From positions 1 to 46,871 of the forward strand of contig CAIYLG010000039.1 in the NCBI GenBank assembly GCA_903927025.1: a stretch of 46,871 nt of DNA, given 5' to 3'. The translations under genes and the position numbers were made by a program. The notes below the pieces were generated by a model, which was given only the letters and a program-made list of their open reading frames with translations, was not told the origin of the DNA and ran no database searches. Shown here one piece after another: positions 19,593 through 28,315 of the stretch (the stretch's first letter is position 1; every line of letters starts with the position of its first letter). Source of the stretch: an uncultured Armatimonadota bacterium (lineage in GTDB: Bacteria > Armatimonadota > Fimbriimonadia > Fimbriimonadales > Fimbriimonadaceae).

Positions 19593-21781
19593 ACAAACCG
19601 CTTGAGCCGAAGGGAATTCAGGACGACGGAAACGCTGGAGAAAGCCATTGCGCCTGCTGCGAGCATCGGGTTTAGAAGTCCCGCCGCCGCCAGGGGAACC
19701 ATGACCACGTTATAGCCAAACGCCCAAAAGAGATTCCCTCTTATTGTTGCTACCGTTGCTTTAGAAAGGCGAATTGCTTGGGGGACCGATCTCAAATCGG
19801 ATCGCATTAGAGTGATCCCTGCCGTCTCCATCGCAACGTCTGTTCCGGTGCCCATTGCGATGCCCAAGTCAGCAGTTGCCAAAGCAGGGGCGTCATTGAT
19901 GCCATCCCCAATCATTGCTGTTTGCCCGCGCTTTTGATATCGTTGGACAATCTCAGCCTTGTTTTCAGGCAGAACCTCAGACTCAATCTGACTGATGCCA
20001 ACCTCTCGACCTACCGCCGCGGCGGTGCGGCTGTTGTCGCCGGTTACCATCACCATGTCGAGGCCAAGTTCACGTATTTGATGCACTGCTTCGCAGGCCT
20101 GAGCGGAGACCTCGTCGGAGACGGCGAGGATCGCCATATTCTCGCCAGATTGAACGAAGAATGCGGTTTTGCCTTGACCCTCGCGAGCCAAGAGCATCGC
20201 CGTAGCGGGTTCTGGAATCGAGATGTCGTGATGAATAAGAAGGTTCGGGGTCCCCACGAGGACAAGAGTCCCGTCCACGATTGCTGAGGCTCCCATTCCT
20301 GGGTAAGCCCTAAAGTCTGTTGCCGGCTGCAGGTTCAGCCCTCTTTCAATGGCAGCGTTGGATACAGCCTTCGCCAGGGGATGTTCGCTCAACACCTCCA
20401 CGGAGCCCGCCAATTGGAGTGCTGAATCCGAATCCCACTGGTCGATGGGATGAATATCCGTCAGCTGTGGTTTTCCAATGGTGAGAGTGCCCGTCTTATC
20501 AAACAAAACAGTCCGGACCATGCTTGCCCGCTCCAACACTTCGGCATCTTTGACCAGAATTCCGAGTTCAGAACCGCGTCCGACGGCAACCATAAGGGCG
20601 GTCGGGGTTGCCAGACCCATTGCGCACGGGCAAGCGATCACAAGAACGGCAACGGCTGCGGTAGCCGCTGAAATGGAAGCATGTCCAAGTGCCAAGTGAC
20701 CCACAAAGGTCAGCACAGAGATTAGCAGGATGGCTGGAACAAAAATTGCTGAGACTCTATCCGCCAGCCTTTGAGCCGTTGCCCTCGAACTCTGTGCACG
20801 CAGAACCATCTTTGCAATTCGTGCCAGCGTCGTGTCGGAGCCCACATGAGAAGCAAGGAAGACGACAGATCCAGTCGTACTCACCGTCCCTGCCAGGACC
20901 GGATCTCCTGCCTGACGATGGACTGGCATAGGTTCTCCAGTCACCATCGACTCATCCACGTAGGTCTCTCCGGTTTCAATGGCACCATCCACAGCAAAAG
21001 TCTCACCTGGGCGGACTCGAACTCGATGCCCGATACAAATCTCGGAAGAAGGGACCAACCGCTCATCTCCATCGGCATCCAAAATGGTCGCCTGTTTCGG
21101 AGAGCGAGTCATTAGACTTCGAATGGACTCAGATACAGATCGCTTGGCGCGGGCTTCGAGGGCTCGCCCAAGAAGAATCAGAGTAACGATCACCGCGGCA
21201 GACTCTGGATACTGGTGTCGGGCACTTTCCGCGGCAGGCAACGAGAGCCCATAGGCAGAAAGTGCAAGCGCTGCGGTCGTCCCCAGCGCTACAAGCGTGT
21301 CCATAGTCACCGAGCGATGAATTGCTGAAGACCAGGCTGCCCGAAAGATGGGTGCCCCAAAAACGAATGTCACCGTCAGTGCGGCTGCCAGCAACCCGAA
21401 GTTGACCCACTCAGGTCGACTCATCCACCCCATCGAAACCACCATGATGAGGCTGGTGGGTATCGCTGATCCAATGAACCGCCGGAAATCCCGCTTTGCG
21501 CTGCCCGCTTCGTCGGCAGCCAACTCGACGGCATCTGCTTCGGTGATGGGTCGTGCAGGATAACCTGCCGCCGCCACCGCCTGCGCAAGCTGAGTGCCAG
21601 ATACTCCTGCTGAATGGCTGACCGAAGCTTGGTGAAGCGCAAAGTTTACGTTAGCTTCAATAACACCTTTTGTGCCGACAAGCGCTCGCTCAATTCGGCG
21701 ACCACATGCTGCACACGAAATGCCATCGATCGCGAGAAGCGTCTCGATACTCTCGGCGTTCGGCTGAAGGAGGCCCTTCAT
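19589..21781 (-). CDS. copA: Copper-exporting P1B-type ATPase
   Basis: A 730-residue membrane pump that should use ATP to move Cu(I) out of the cytoplasm. It has one N-terminal heavy-metal domain with the Cys23-x-x-Cys26 pair (SCAACG), then the actuator region with the MVTGEP loop. The transmembrane metal site CPC is at 384-386, the phosphorylation site DKTGT starts at Asp428, and the nucleotide-domain motif MVTGDN and hinge motif GDGINDAPAL follow. CPC together with the two-cysteine domain points to copper or silver rather than zinc. The gene follows copZ by three bases in the same operon. It overlaps the convergent small membrane protein gene at its end. All catalytic motifs are intact. Confidence 0.94.
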   Translation of the reverse strand: MKGLLQPNAESIETLLAIDGISCAACGRRIERALVGTKGVIEANVNFALHQASVSHSAGVSGTQLAQAVAAAGYPARPITEADAVELAADEAGSAKRDFRRFIGSAIPTSLIMVVSMGWMSRPEWVNFGLLAAALTVTFVFGAPIFRAAWSSAIHRSVTMDTLVALGTTAALALSAYGLSLPAAESARHQYPESAAVIVTLILLGRALEARAKRSVSESIRSLMTRSPKQATILDADGDERLVPSSEICIGHRVRVRPGETFAVDGAIETGETYVDESMVTGEPMPVHRQAGDPVLAGTVSTTGSVVFLASHVGSDTTLARIAKMVLRAQSSRATAQRLADRVSAIFVPAILLISVLTFVGHLALGHASISAATAAVAVLVIACPCAMGLATPTALMVAVGRGSELGILVKDAEVLERASMVRTVLFDKTGTLTIGKPQLTDIHPIDQWDSDSALQLAGSVEVLSEHPLAKAVSNAAIERGLNLQPATDFRAYPGMGASAIVDGTLVLVGTPNLLIHHDISIPEPATAMLLAREGQGKTAFFVQSGENMAILAVSDEVSAQACEAVHQIRELGLDMVMVTGDNSRTAAAVGREVGISQIESEVLPENKAEIVQRYQKRGQTAMIGDGINDAPALATADLGIAMGTGTDVAMETAGITLMRSDLRSVPQAIRLSKATVATIRGNLFWAFGYNVVMVPLAAAGLLNPMLAAGAMAFSSVSVVLNSLRLKRFV

Positions 21782-21784
21782 GAT

Positions 21785-21991
21785 CTATCCATTCTTTATG
21801 GTAGCCGCATAGCCCAGATCGGCAAGCGTCGCTACCAGCTCCGTTATCGGCGTGTCACCGGTGACGATGGCGGTGTGGTCCTCAAGTTTGACTTCAACCT
21901 CGAGCACGCCTCCAACCCCCAACAGTGCTGTTTTAACTTCCTCTGCGCAATGATTGCAAGCCATTCCGAGGACATTAAGCGTTCGCTTCAT
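21785..21991 (-). CDS. copZ: CopZ-like copper chaperone (HMA domain)
   Basis: A 68-residue single heavy-metal-associated domain. The metal-binding loop GMACNHC gives two cysteines and the length is typical of CopZ/Atx1 chaperones that hand Cu(I) to CopA. The start at 21991 is preferred over the longer frame because AAGGAAG lies just upstream and the family begins near this Met. It lies three bases before copA, so cotranslation is likely. Confidence 0.88.
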   Translation of the reverse strand: MKRTLNVLGMACNHCAEEVKTALLGVGGVLEVEVKLEDHTAIVTGDTPITELVATLADLGYAATIKNG

Positions 21992-22096
21992 CGTTCTTCC
22001 TTGCCGTGCGGTTTCGGCTACGTTCGTGGTTGATGGCATAGGCGGGAGCGGGCTATCAGCTTCGCGATTGCGGCGATAGCCCACGAGAATATTTTG

Positions 22097-22987
22097 CTAG
22101 GCAGTGTGAGGTCGCAGAAGAAGGACGGGGTACTTCTCATGAACGATTTCGTGAAGGCAAGTGCTGCCCACCACGATGCGGTCCAGAAGTCCGTGACCTC
22201 GCGAGCCCACGATCAGAAGTTCTGCGTCAGATTCCTTCATCTGGGCGTGAATGCTCTCTTCGACGTGGCCGGCAACTACCTTGGAAGTTGTCGGAATTCC
22301 ATTCGCGTTCATCCACTGCGCCAACTCAGAACCTTTCAATTCGAGGTTCTTCTGCGTCTCGTCAAGAGTTTCGGTTTTGCTGCCACCCTTCATCAGCGAA
22401 AGCAGGCTGTTATGCTTTTCTCGCTCATAGACGGTGAGAAGCGTCAGGTGTGCAATTCCTTTGGGTGCCATGCTGACCAACAGCTTGAGGCACTCTGCAC
22501 AGTACGGAGACTGGTCCGTGGCCATCACAACCTCAAGCGGTCCTTCTTTCGGCAGCGCTTCGCGGGTTACAAGCACGGAATGGGTGGATTCAATGGCAAG
22601 TCCTCTTGCAACGCTGCCCCCAAAAATGGCACCGATGGCACTCCGGGCACTCGATGCAATGGAAATGAGCTCTGCCCCGCGTTGATTCGCAACGTCGTTT
22701 AACAGCGGTGTTGGGAACCCCTCCATGATCTCGGTGCGAGGGTTCAGCCCGAACTCCTCTCCCTTGGCGGAGGCTTCTGCGAGAGCAGCCTTGCCAGCTT
22801 TCTGCAGGGACTCGTGGATTTCGTCAGTCTCTGTAAACATGCCATAGGCGCTGTAGGGCATGGACAGCTGTAGCGGCTCCGTCGCATGGACCAGAGTGGT
22901 CTCCGAGACGTCTAGCTTGAGCTTCCCAAGCAGAGCCAGCGCAGACAGGTATCGGCCTTCCAAATCGATTCCAACTACGCACTTCAT
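22097..22987 (-). CDS. Tandem universal stress protein
   Basis: A 296-residue cytoplasmic protein with two UspA folds (about 1-145 and 150-293). The second repeat keeps the ATP-binding G-x2-G-x9-G-S/T pattern in GSRGHGLLDRIVVGST. The first has a degenerate form (IASSARSAIGAIFGGS) and may not bind nucleotide. GGAGGAACATC before the start is a clear ribosome binding site. It is on the same strand as ackA (82 bases away) and as copZ, so it is likely part of the stress island. Such proteins help survival under starvation or low oxygen in other bacteria; a specific role here is inference. Confidence 0.9.
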   Translation of the reverse strand: MKCVVGIDLEGRYLSALALLGKLKLDVSETTLVHATEPLQLSMPYSAYGMFTETDEIHESLQKAGKAALAEASAKGEEFGLNPRTEIMEGFPTPLLNDVANQRGAELISIASSARSAIGAIFGGSVARGLAIESTHSVLVTREALPKEGPLEVVMATDQSPYCAECLKLLVSMAPKGIAHLTLLTVYEREKHNSLLSLMKGGSKTETLDETQKNLELKGSELAQWMNANGIPTTSKVVAGHVEESIHAQMKESDAELLIVGSRGHGLLDRIVVGSTCLHEIVHEKYPVLLLRPHTA

Positions 22988-23006
22988 GATGTTCCTCCAA
23001 CTAAGG

Positions 23007-23063
23007 TTCTATGTCAGATTGGCATAGAAATTGCCAACTAACCCGTCAGCTCTTTTACGTCAA
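23007..23063 (-). promoter_or_regulatory. Candidate promoter/operator before the universal stress protein
   Basis: Read on the minus strand, TTGACG (23058-23063) and TTAGTT (23036-23041) are separated by 16 bases and could be -35 and -10 boxes. Just downstream are two overlapping dyads: TTGGCA-N7-TGCCAA (23019-23037) and TTCTATG-N9-CATAGAA (23007-23029). Their position at the expected start of transcription fits a repressor or activator site. This rests on pattern only. Confidence 0.3.
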
Positions 23064-23069
23064 GGTTTC

Positions 23070-24257
23070 CTAGGACGCTCTTTGGCCTGACAGAAGTGCG
23101 TGGACCTCAAATGCAATCTGTCGCTCCTCATCGGCGGGCACAACCCACACCTCAACTCCTTTGCGGGCGTCAACTTGCGCGGCAGAATCAGTGAGCGGAG
23201 CATTATTGAGTTCTGGGTCGATCGACACACCTAAGAATCCCAATTGAGCACAGACGCGGCGGCGCACGGTTGCCGAGTGCTCACCGATTCCACCGCTGAA
23301 GGCGACAGCGTCGAGCCCTTGGAGGGCGACCGCATAGGCTCCTATGTACTTCGCGATGCGATAGCAGAACAACGATATGGCCAATTCTGCAGCCGTGTCT
23401 CCCTCCGCCGCCGCCTGCTCAATATCTCTAAGGTCAGCGCTTGTGCCAGAGACTCCGAGCAGGCCGCTCTCCCGGTTCAGCAACCGATCAAGGTCTTCGA
23501 ACTTTAGGCCGCGCTCACGCATGACATAGAGCAGAACTCCTGGGTCAATGTCACCAGACCTTGTCCCCATCATTAATCCCTCCAACGGCGTGAACCCCAT
23601 GCTGGTGTCGACACTCTTGCCCTCAAGGACTGCGCAGACGCTGGCGCCGCTTCCGAGGTGGCAAATCACCAATTTCGAAGGCAAGGAGGGGCTGAGGTTC
23701 CGCAGAGTTCGTACGGAATGAGAATAGGAAATTCCATGGAAGCCATACCGGCGGATCCCCATCTCCTTGGCTAGGGTCTGAGGAATCGCATATTGAAACG
23801 CATGTGGGGGGAGCGTTTGGTGAAATCCGGTGTCGAAGACCGCGATGACAGGAACGTTCGGAAGTGCCTTCCGTCCAGCCTGAATCGTAGCGACATCCCG
23901 GGAATTGTGGAGCGGTGCCAACGGACCCAACGCCCGAATCTGCTCAACGATGGCGTCATCCACGCAGATCGGGTTTCGAAACGGTTCGCCTCCGTGCACG
24001 ACTCGGCACCCGACTGCCGCAACTTCATGCTGTTCAGTGCAAAGGCGAATAGCCTGTTCCACGGCATCGCCTAATCCAACGTTTTCGGCCGGAATCGTGG
24101 TTGAGGTCCCATCAATGCCCTTCCAAACGCAATTTGCCTGAGGGGACCCTAAGCGGTCGTAGAGCCCACGAATGAGAGAAGTCTCGCCAGTTGGCGAGAC
24201 TTCGTAAAGGGCGAACTTGAGGCTGGAACTGCCGGGGTTCAGCGACAGAACCTTCAT
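23070..24257 (-). CDS. ackA: Acetate kinase
   Basis: A 395-residue cytoplasmic enzyme that converts acetyl phosphate and ADP to acetate and ATP. The sequence shows the family signature at the N-terminus (LSLNPGSSSLKFALYEV), the second signature around GIRRYGFHGISYS, and the phosphate and adenosine motifs HLGSGASVCAV and FSGGIGEHS. Length and motif order are normal. It starts three bases after the phosphoketolase stop, so the two form a transcriptional unit that turns sugar phosphates into ATP through acetyl phosphate. No phosphotransacetylase is present in the window. Confidence 0.97.
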   Translation of the reverse strand: MKVLSLNPGSSSLKFALYEVSPTGETSLIRGLYDRLGSPQANCVWKGIDGTSTTIPAENVGLGDAVEQAIRLCTEQHEVAAVGCRVVHGGEPFRNPICVDDAIVEQIRALGPLAPLHNSRDVATIQAGRKALPNVPVIAVFDTGFHQTLPPHAFQYAIPQTLAKEMGIRRYGFHGISYSHSVRTLRNLSPSLPSKLVICHLGSGASVCAVLEGKSVDTSMGFTPLEGLMMGTRSGDIDPGVLLYVMRERGLKFEDLDRLLNRESGLLGVSGTSADLRDIEQAAAEGDTAAELAISLFCYRIAKYIGAYAVALQGLDAVAFSGGIGEHSATVRRRVCAQLGFLGVSIDPELNNAPLTDSAAQVDARKGVEVWVVPADEERQIAFEVHALLSGQRAS

Positions 24258-24260
24258 GGC

Positions 24261-26645
24261 TTAGTAGGGCCAGACCCAGTTTCGAATGGACGGCATGTCA
24301 TCGCCGTGCTCACGGATGTAGTTGTGATGCTCGATCAGCTGATCTCGAACCCATTGTTTGGTGTAAGCCGCGTGGTACCCCAGAGAAGGCACGCGATCGA
24401 TAACATCCGACACGAGGTGATAGCGATCAATCTCATTGAGCACGCACATATCGAAGGGTGTGGTTGTCGTTCCTTCCTCTTTATAGCCACGAACATGGAT
24501 GTTGCCGTGGTTTGAGCGACGATAGGTCAATCGGTGGATCAGCCACGGATAGCCGTGATAGTTGAAGATGATCGGCTTATCTGTGGTGAAGAGACCGTCG
24601 AATTCCGAATCAGTCAGTCCGTGTGGGTGCTCAGTGTGGGGTTGAAGCACCATGAGGTCCACCACGTTGATGACTCGAATCTTCAAGTCCGGACAGCGTT
24701 CTCGCAGAATGGCGACGGCGGCCAGTGTCTCGAGGGTTGGGACATCGCCGGCGCAGGCCATCACCACGTCTGGGTCGCCACCCTGGTCGTTGCTTGCCCA
24801 ATCCCAGATTCCTAAACCAGCCTGGCAGTGTCTACATGCCGATTCGATATCCAGGAATTGGAGCTGAGGCTGCTTTCCCGCCACAATCACGTTGATCTTG
24901 TTGGTGCTTCGCAGGCAGTGGTCTGTCACAGAGAGCAGGGTGTTTGCGTCCGGCGGAAGGTAGACGCGGACAATCTCGGCCTTCTTGTTCACCACATGGT
25001 CAATGAATCCTGGGTCCTGATGGGAAAACCCGTTATGATCCTGGCGCCACACGTGAGAGGTCAGCAGGTAGTTCAGCGAAGCGATCGGCTTCCGCCAGGG
25101 AATGCCTCGCGTGACTTTAAGCCACTTTGCATGCTGATTGAACATCGAGTCGATGATGTGAATGAACGCCTCGTAACAGGAGAAGAATCCATGTCTTCCC
25201 GTTAAGAGGTAACCCTCGAGCCACCCTTGGCAGTTATGCTCGCTAAGGATCTCCATCACCCTTCCGTCGCGACTCAAGTTAGTGTCGCCGTGGACCATCT
25301 CTTCCATCCAGGTGCGGTTTGTGACCTCAAAGAGGGCGTCCAGCCGGTTGGATGCGGTCTCGTCCGGGCCAAAGACGCGGAAATTCTTCGCCTCGTCGTT
25401 AGCCTTCATGATGTCGCGCATGAAGTAGCCAGTCTGCCGAATCGACTCAGCGGTCTTCGTGCCCGGCTTTTCAACAGGAAGCGCGTAGTCGCGGAAGTCC
25501 GGCATCGTTAGCTCTCGAAGCAGAATGCCGCCGTTCGCATGAGGATTTGCGCTCATCCGCCGATCACCCGTGGGTGCCAGGGCCGCCAGCTCGGGCAGAA
25601 GCTTGCCGCTTTCGTCGAAGAGCTCCTCGTGTCGGTAGCTTCGCAGCCACTCGTCCAGCAGGGCGAGATGGTTGGAGGTCTCCATTTTGGCGATCGGCAC
25701 CTGGTGAGATCGCCACGTGCCTTCTGAAGGGAGGCCATCCACAAATTTCGGACCGGTCCAACCCTTGGGGGTTCGGAGGACGATCATCGGCCAGCGTGGG
25801 CAATCCGTGGTTTCCGTTGTTCGGGCGACCTCTTGGATCTCTTTAATGCGAGAAACAACCTGACCTAGGACTTCAGCCATCCTCTGGTGAGTTGGATATG
25901 GGTCGTGGCCCTCAACGAAGAACGGCTCATATCCCAGACCGCCAAAGAAACTCGCGAGGTCAGCATCGGACATGCGTGCCAAAACCGTCGGATTGGCAAT
26001 CTTGTAGCCGTTGAGGTGAAGGATAGGTAAAACGGCGCCATCTCTAGCCGCGTTCAGGAATTTAATCGAATGCCAACTGGTGGAAAGGGGTCCTGTTTCT
26101 GCCTCACCATCGCCGACAACTGCGCAGACAAAAAGATCGGGATTGTCAAACGCAGCGCCAAAGGCATGGGAAAGCGAATATCCCAACTCTCCGCCCTCGT
26201 GAATCGAGCCAGGTGTCTCAGGGGCCACGTGGCTAGGAATGCCACCCGGGAAAGAGAACTGCTTGAAAAGGCGTCTGACTCCTTCGGTGGATTGAGGAAT
26301 GGCAGGGTAAATCTCAGAATAGGTGCCTTCCAGATACGCATTGGCAACCACGCCTGGCCCGCCATGACCTGGTCCACAGACAAAGATGGCATTTAGGTCA
26401 AAGTGCTTGATAACCCGATTCATGTGGGCGTAGATGAAGTTAAGCCCGGGAGTGGTGCCCCAGTGACCCAGAAGCCGCGGCTTCACATCGCTGATCTCTA
26501 GCGGAGTGCTGAGCATCGGGTTGTCCAGCAGGTAGATCTGGCCGACGGAAAGGTAGTTGGCGGCTCGCCAGTAGGCGTTGATGCGGTCGAGCTCGGCACC
26601 TTCAAGCGGTGGAATGGGGTTGGATTTGAGTTGCGTGGTGGACAT
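24261..26645 (-). CDS. xfp: Phosphoketolase (xylulose-5-P / fructose-6-P)
   Basis: A 794-residue thiamine-diphosphate enzyme. It splits xylulose 5-phosphate or fructose 6-phosphate with phosphate, giving acetyl phosphate and glyceraldehyde 3-phosphate or erythrose 4-phosphate. Characteristic stretches include [55 protein letters not shown] and ENRTW-like NRTWMEEM, in family order. The start at 26645 has CAGGAG 8 bases upstream, so the 12-codon longer frame is rejected. Paired with ackA, it provides ATP without respiration. About 250 bases separate it from the upstream regulator gene on the same strand. Confidence 0.97.
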   Translation of the reverse strand: MSTTQLKSNPIPPLEGAELDRINAYWRAANYLSVGQIYLLDNPMLSTPLEISDVKPRLLGHWGTTPGLNFIYAHMNRVIKHFDLNAIFVCGPGHGGPGVVANAYLEGTYSEIYPAIPQSTEGVRRLFKQFSFPGGIPSHVAPETPGSIHEGGELGYSLSHAFGAAFDNPDLFVCAVVGDGEAETGPLSTSWHSIKFLNAARDGAVLPILHLNGYKIANPTVLARMSDADLASFFGGLGYEPFFVEGHDPYPTHQRMAEVLGQVVSRIKEIQEVARTTETTDCPRWPMIVLRTPKGWTGPKFVDGLPSEGTWRSHQVPIAKMETSNHLALLDEWLRSYRHEELFDESGKLLPELAALAPTGDRRMSANPHANGGILLRELTMPDFRDYALPVEKPGTKTAESIRQTGYFMRDIMKANDEAKNFRVFGPDETASNRLDALFEVTNRTWMEEMVHGDTNLSRDGRVMEILSEHNCQGWLEGYLLTGRHGFFSCYEAFIHIIDSMFNQHAKWLKVTRGIPWRKPIASLNYLLTSHVWRQDHNGFSHQDPGFIDHVVNKKAEIVRVYLPPDANTLLSVTDHCLRSTNKINVIVAGKQPQLQFLDIESACRHCQAGLGIWDWASNDQGGDPDVVMACAGDVPTLETLAAVAILRERCPDLKIRVINVVDLMVLQPHTEHPHGLTDSEFDGLFTTDKPIIFNYHGYPWLIHRLTYRRSNHGNIHVRGYKEEGTTTTPFDMCVLNEIDRYHLVSDVIDRVPSLGYHAAYTKQWVRDQLIEHHNYIREHGDDMPSIRNWVWPY

Positions 26646-26894
26646 GCTGTCTCCTGAGAACCTCACCTGGCACGATAGCACGGCCTCCAGGTTCAGTCGA
26701 ATCTGTTGAAGACTTCAGCGTCTGACGGTGGCAAGCGGCAACAAAGCCTGCGGATTCGCGAAACGAAACCCACCGTGTCTCAACGCTTTTCATTTTTCTC
26801 CCAACTGGTGTTTTTTGCCAGTCGTCGCTTCTATGTCCCTCGATCCACGGACGAGCGCAGTAAATGCATCTCGTCTGTGATCTGGGAAGCCTGA

Positions 26895-27575
26895 CTAGCC
26901 TGCGAAGAGGTTGAGAACGTCTGTCAGGTCTCGAACAATGCAGGTCACAAGTAGGCCTGCCTGCGTTTCGGTGGCGCTGAGCGCAGTCGCCATTGGGAAT
27001 TCAGTTCCATCCTTCCGGCGCGCAAAGGTTGCGAGATGCTCGCCCATGCGCCGCTTCACAGGATTCTCGTGATACGCCGCACGGTTTACGACGTGGTTGT
27101 GACGGTATCGCTCAGGCACCAATTGGTCCACGTCGAGTCCAATCATCTCTTCATGGGTGTATCCGAAAATCGATTCCGCCTGCTCATTTGAGAGCTGGAT
27201 CGTTCCAGACTTGGTAACCAGCAAAATTCCGTCTGGTGCGGAGGCTACGAGGCCGCGTACAACTTCGAGGCTGCTTCGGAGCATTTCCTCGGTTTTGGCT
27301 TTTTCGTTTAAGGCGTCCAAAAGGGTCTGGTTTTCTGCTCTTAAGCCCTCAACAACGGTGGCTGCCTGCTCCTGGAGAAATACGGCCACGAGTTCTGTTC
27401 GGTTCAGCGGACCGAACTTGATACGTACCCTTCCCCAGTAGGTGCCAACGGTTGCAAGGCTAATTCCCAGTTTATGGGCAATAGCAGTATCCGTAAGTCC
27501 TTTAGAAGCCAATACAACCAGTTGCCGTTCACGGTCAGAGAGGGTTTCTGCCATTGCAGGAGGTCGTTGGTCCAT
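26895..27575 (-). CDS. Regulator with N-terminal LuxR-type HTH and C-terminal PAS domain
   Basis: A 226-residue protein. Residues about 9-65 match the GerE/LuxR helix-turn-helix (LSDRERQLVVLASKGLTD, then ISLATVGTYWGRV). A coiled linker covers about 75-105. A PAS domain follows (about 108-222), with APDGILLVTKSGTIQLSN, AESIFGYTHEEMIGLDVDQ and the terminal RRKDGTEFPM. LuxR-type HTH domains usually sit at the C-terminus, so this order is reversed. There is no receiver domain, which suggests direct sensing through PAS. It is upstream of xfp-ackA on the same strand and divergent from hsp20, so it is a natural candidate controller of the island. No haem- or flavin-binding residues could be assigned. 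Confidence 0.85.
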   Translation of the reverse strand: MDQRPPAMAETLSDRERQLVVLASKGLTDTAIAHKLGISLATVGTYWGRVRIKFGPLNRTELVAVFLQEQAATVVEGLRAENQTLLDALNEKAKTEEMLRSSLEVVRGLVASAPDGILLVTKSGTIQLSNEQAESIFGYTHEEMIGLDVDQLVPERYRHNHVVNRAAYHENPVKRRMGEHLATFARRKDGTEFPMATALSATETQAGLLVTCIVRDLTDVLNLFAG

Positions 27576-27707
27576 GGCCCTAGCATACAGTGTCAGTGAG
27601 GTTGGAAACCATGACGTGAGATCTCTGACGCATCATTCACGACTTGTTGCAGCGGTTGACCTGACTAACAATGTTGCAGTTCGCTGCCCGCGGACGGAGA
27701 ATCGATC

Positions 27708-28109
27708 ATGACTACTGATCCCGGCACTTCAATATCCCAGGTTATCCGAAACGCCGTTTCGGAGACGGTTCGACTCGCGTCGGACGTGACTGACTGTGAG
27801 TCCAGCTTCCGACCCCCGGTCGATATCAAAAGCACGGCTCACGAAATGGTGGTGTTCATCGATCTCCCCGGGGTAGACGAGGATGAACTGAAGTTCAACT
27901 GGAAGCCGGATATGCTCACCATCGGCGGACACCGGGACTTTGACCACGACGCGGAAGATGCGGAAGAGTACGTCCAAATTCAGCGCACGTACGGAAACTT
28001 CGCCTGCTACATCCCCCTTGATCGCTCAGTGGACATCGACCAGGCCTCCGCCAAATATCGACGCGGAGTCCTAAAAGTCCGAATCCCTCGCCGCCGCGTC
28101 TACGGCTGA
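27708..28109 (+). CDS. Small heat shock protein (Hsp20 / alpha-crystallin)
   Basis: A 133-residue chaperone with the alpha-crystallin domain at about 37-130. It starts at FRPPVDIKSTAHEMVVFIDL, contains LPGVDEDELKFNWK and the A-x-x-x-G-V-L-K-V motif (SAKYRRGVLKVRIP), and lacks a long C-terminal tail. It should bind unfolding proteins as an ATP-independent oligomer. ACGGAG lies about 10 bases before the ATG. The 132-base gap shared with the divergent regulator contains TGTTGCAG twice (27645-27652 and 27672-27679), possibly a regulatory repeat. Confidence 0.93.
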   Translation: MTTDPGTSISQVIRNAVSETVRLASDVTDCESSFRPPVDIKSTAHEMVVFIDLPGVDEDELKFNWKPDMLTIGGHRDFDHDAEDAEEYVQIQRTYGNFACYIPLDRSVDIDQASAKYRRGVLKVRIPRRRVYG

Positions 28110-28134
28110 TAAATGCCGTACTCGCCGGATACCT

Positions 28135-28301
28135 GCCGACGAAAGGAGTGCGAGCTTCAGAGTCTGCACCCCAGGTTTTAACACGGGGTCGGTTGCAAAG
28201 GCAAAGGACTCATGGCGCAACGGCCTGGGCTCAAAGTCCAGGCCGCAGGCGTGTTAAAACCCGCACTCCACCCTGGCTGATGCCAGCGAAAGGAGCGCGA
28301 G
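28135..28301. repeat. Nested inverted repeats flanked by imperfect direct repeats
   Basis: A 20-base element (GCCGACGAAAGGAGTGCGAG, 28135-28154) returns with three mismatches at 28282-28301. Between them, GGTTTTAACAC (28174-28184) pairs with GTGTTAAAACC (28251-28261). In the loop of that pair lies a perfect 8-base hairpin, CGGCCTGG (28221-28228) with CCAGGCCG (28238-28245). The whole fits between hsp20 and the convergent nitronate-monooxygenase-like gene. It could be a bidirectional terminator, a structured RNA, or a short non-autonomous mobile element whose 20-base repeats are target-site or terminal remnants. Confidence 0.55.
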
Positions 28302-28315
28302 TCCTCGCGAAGCAG

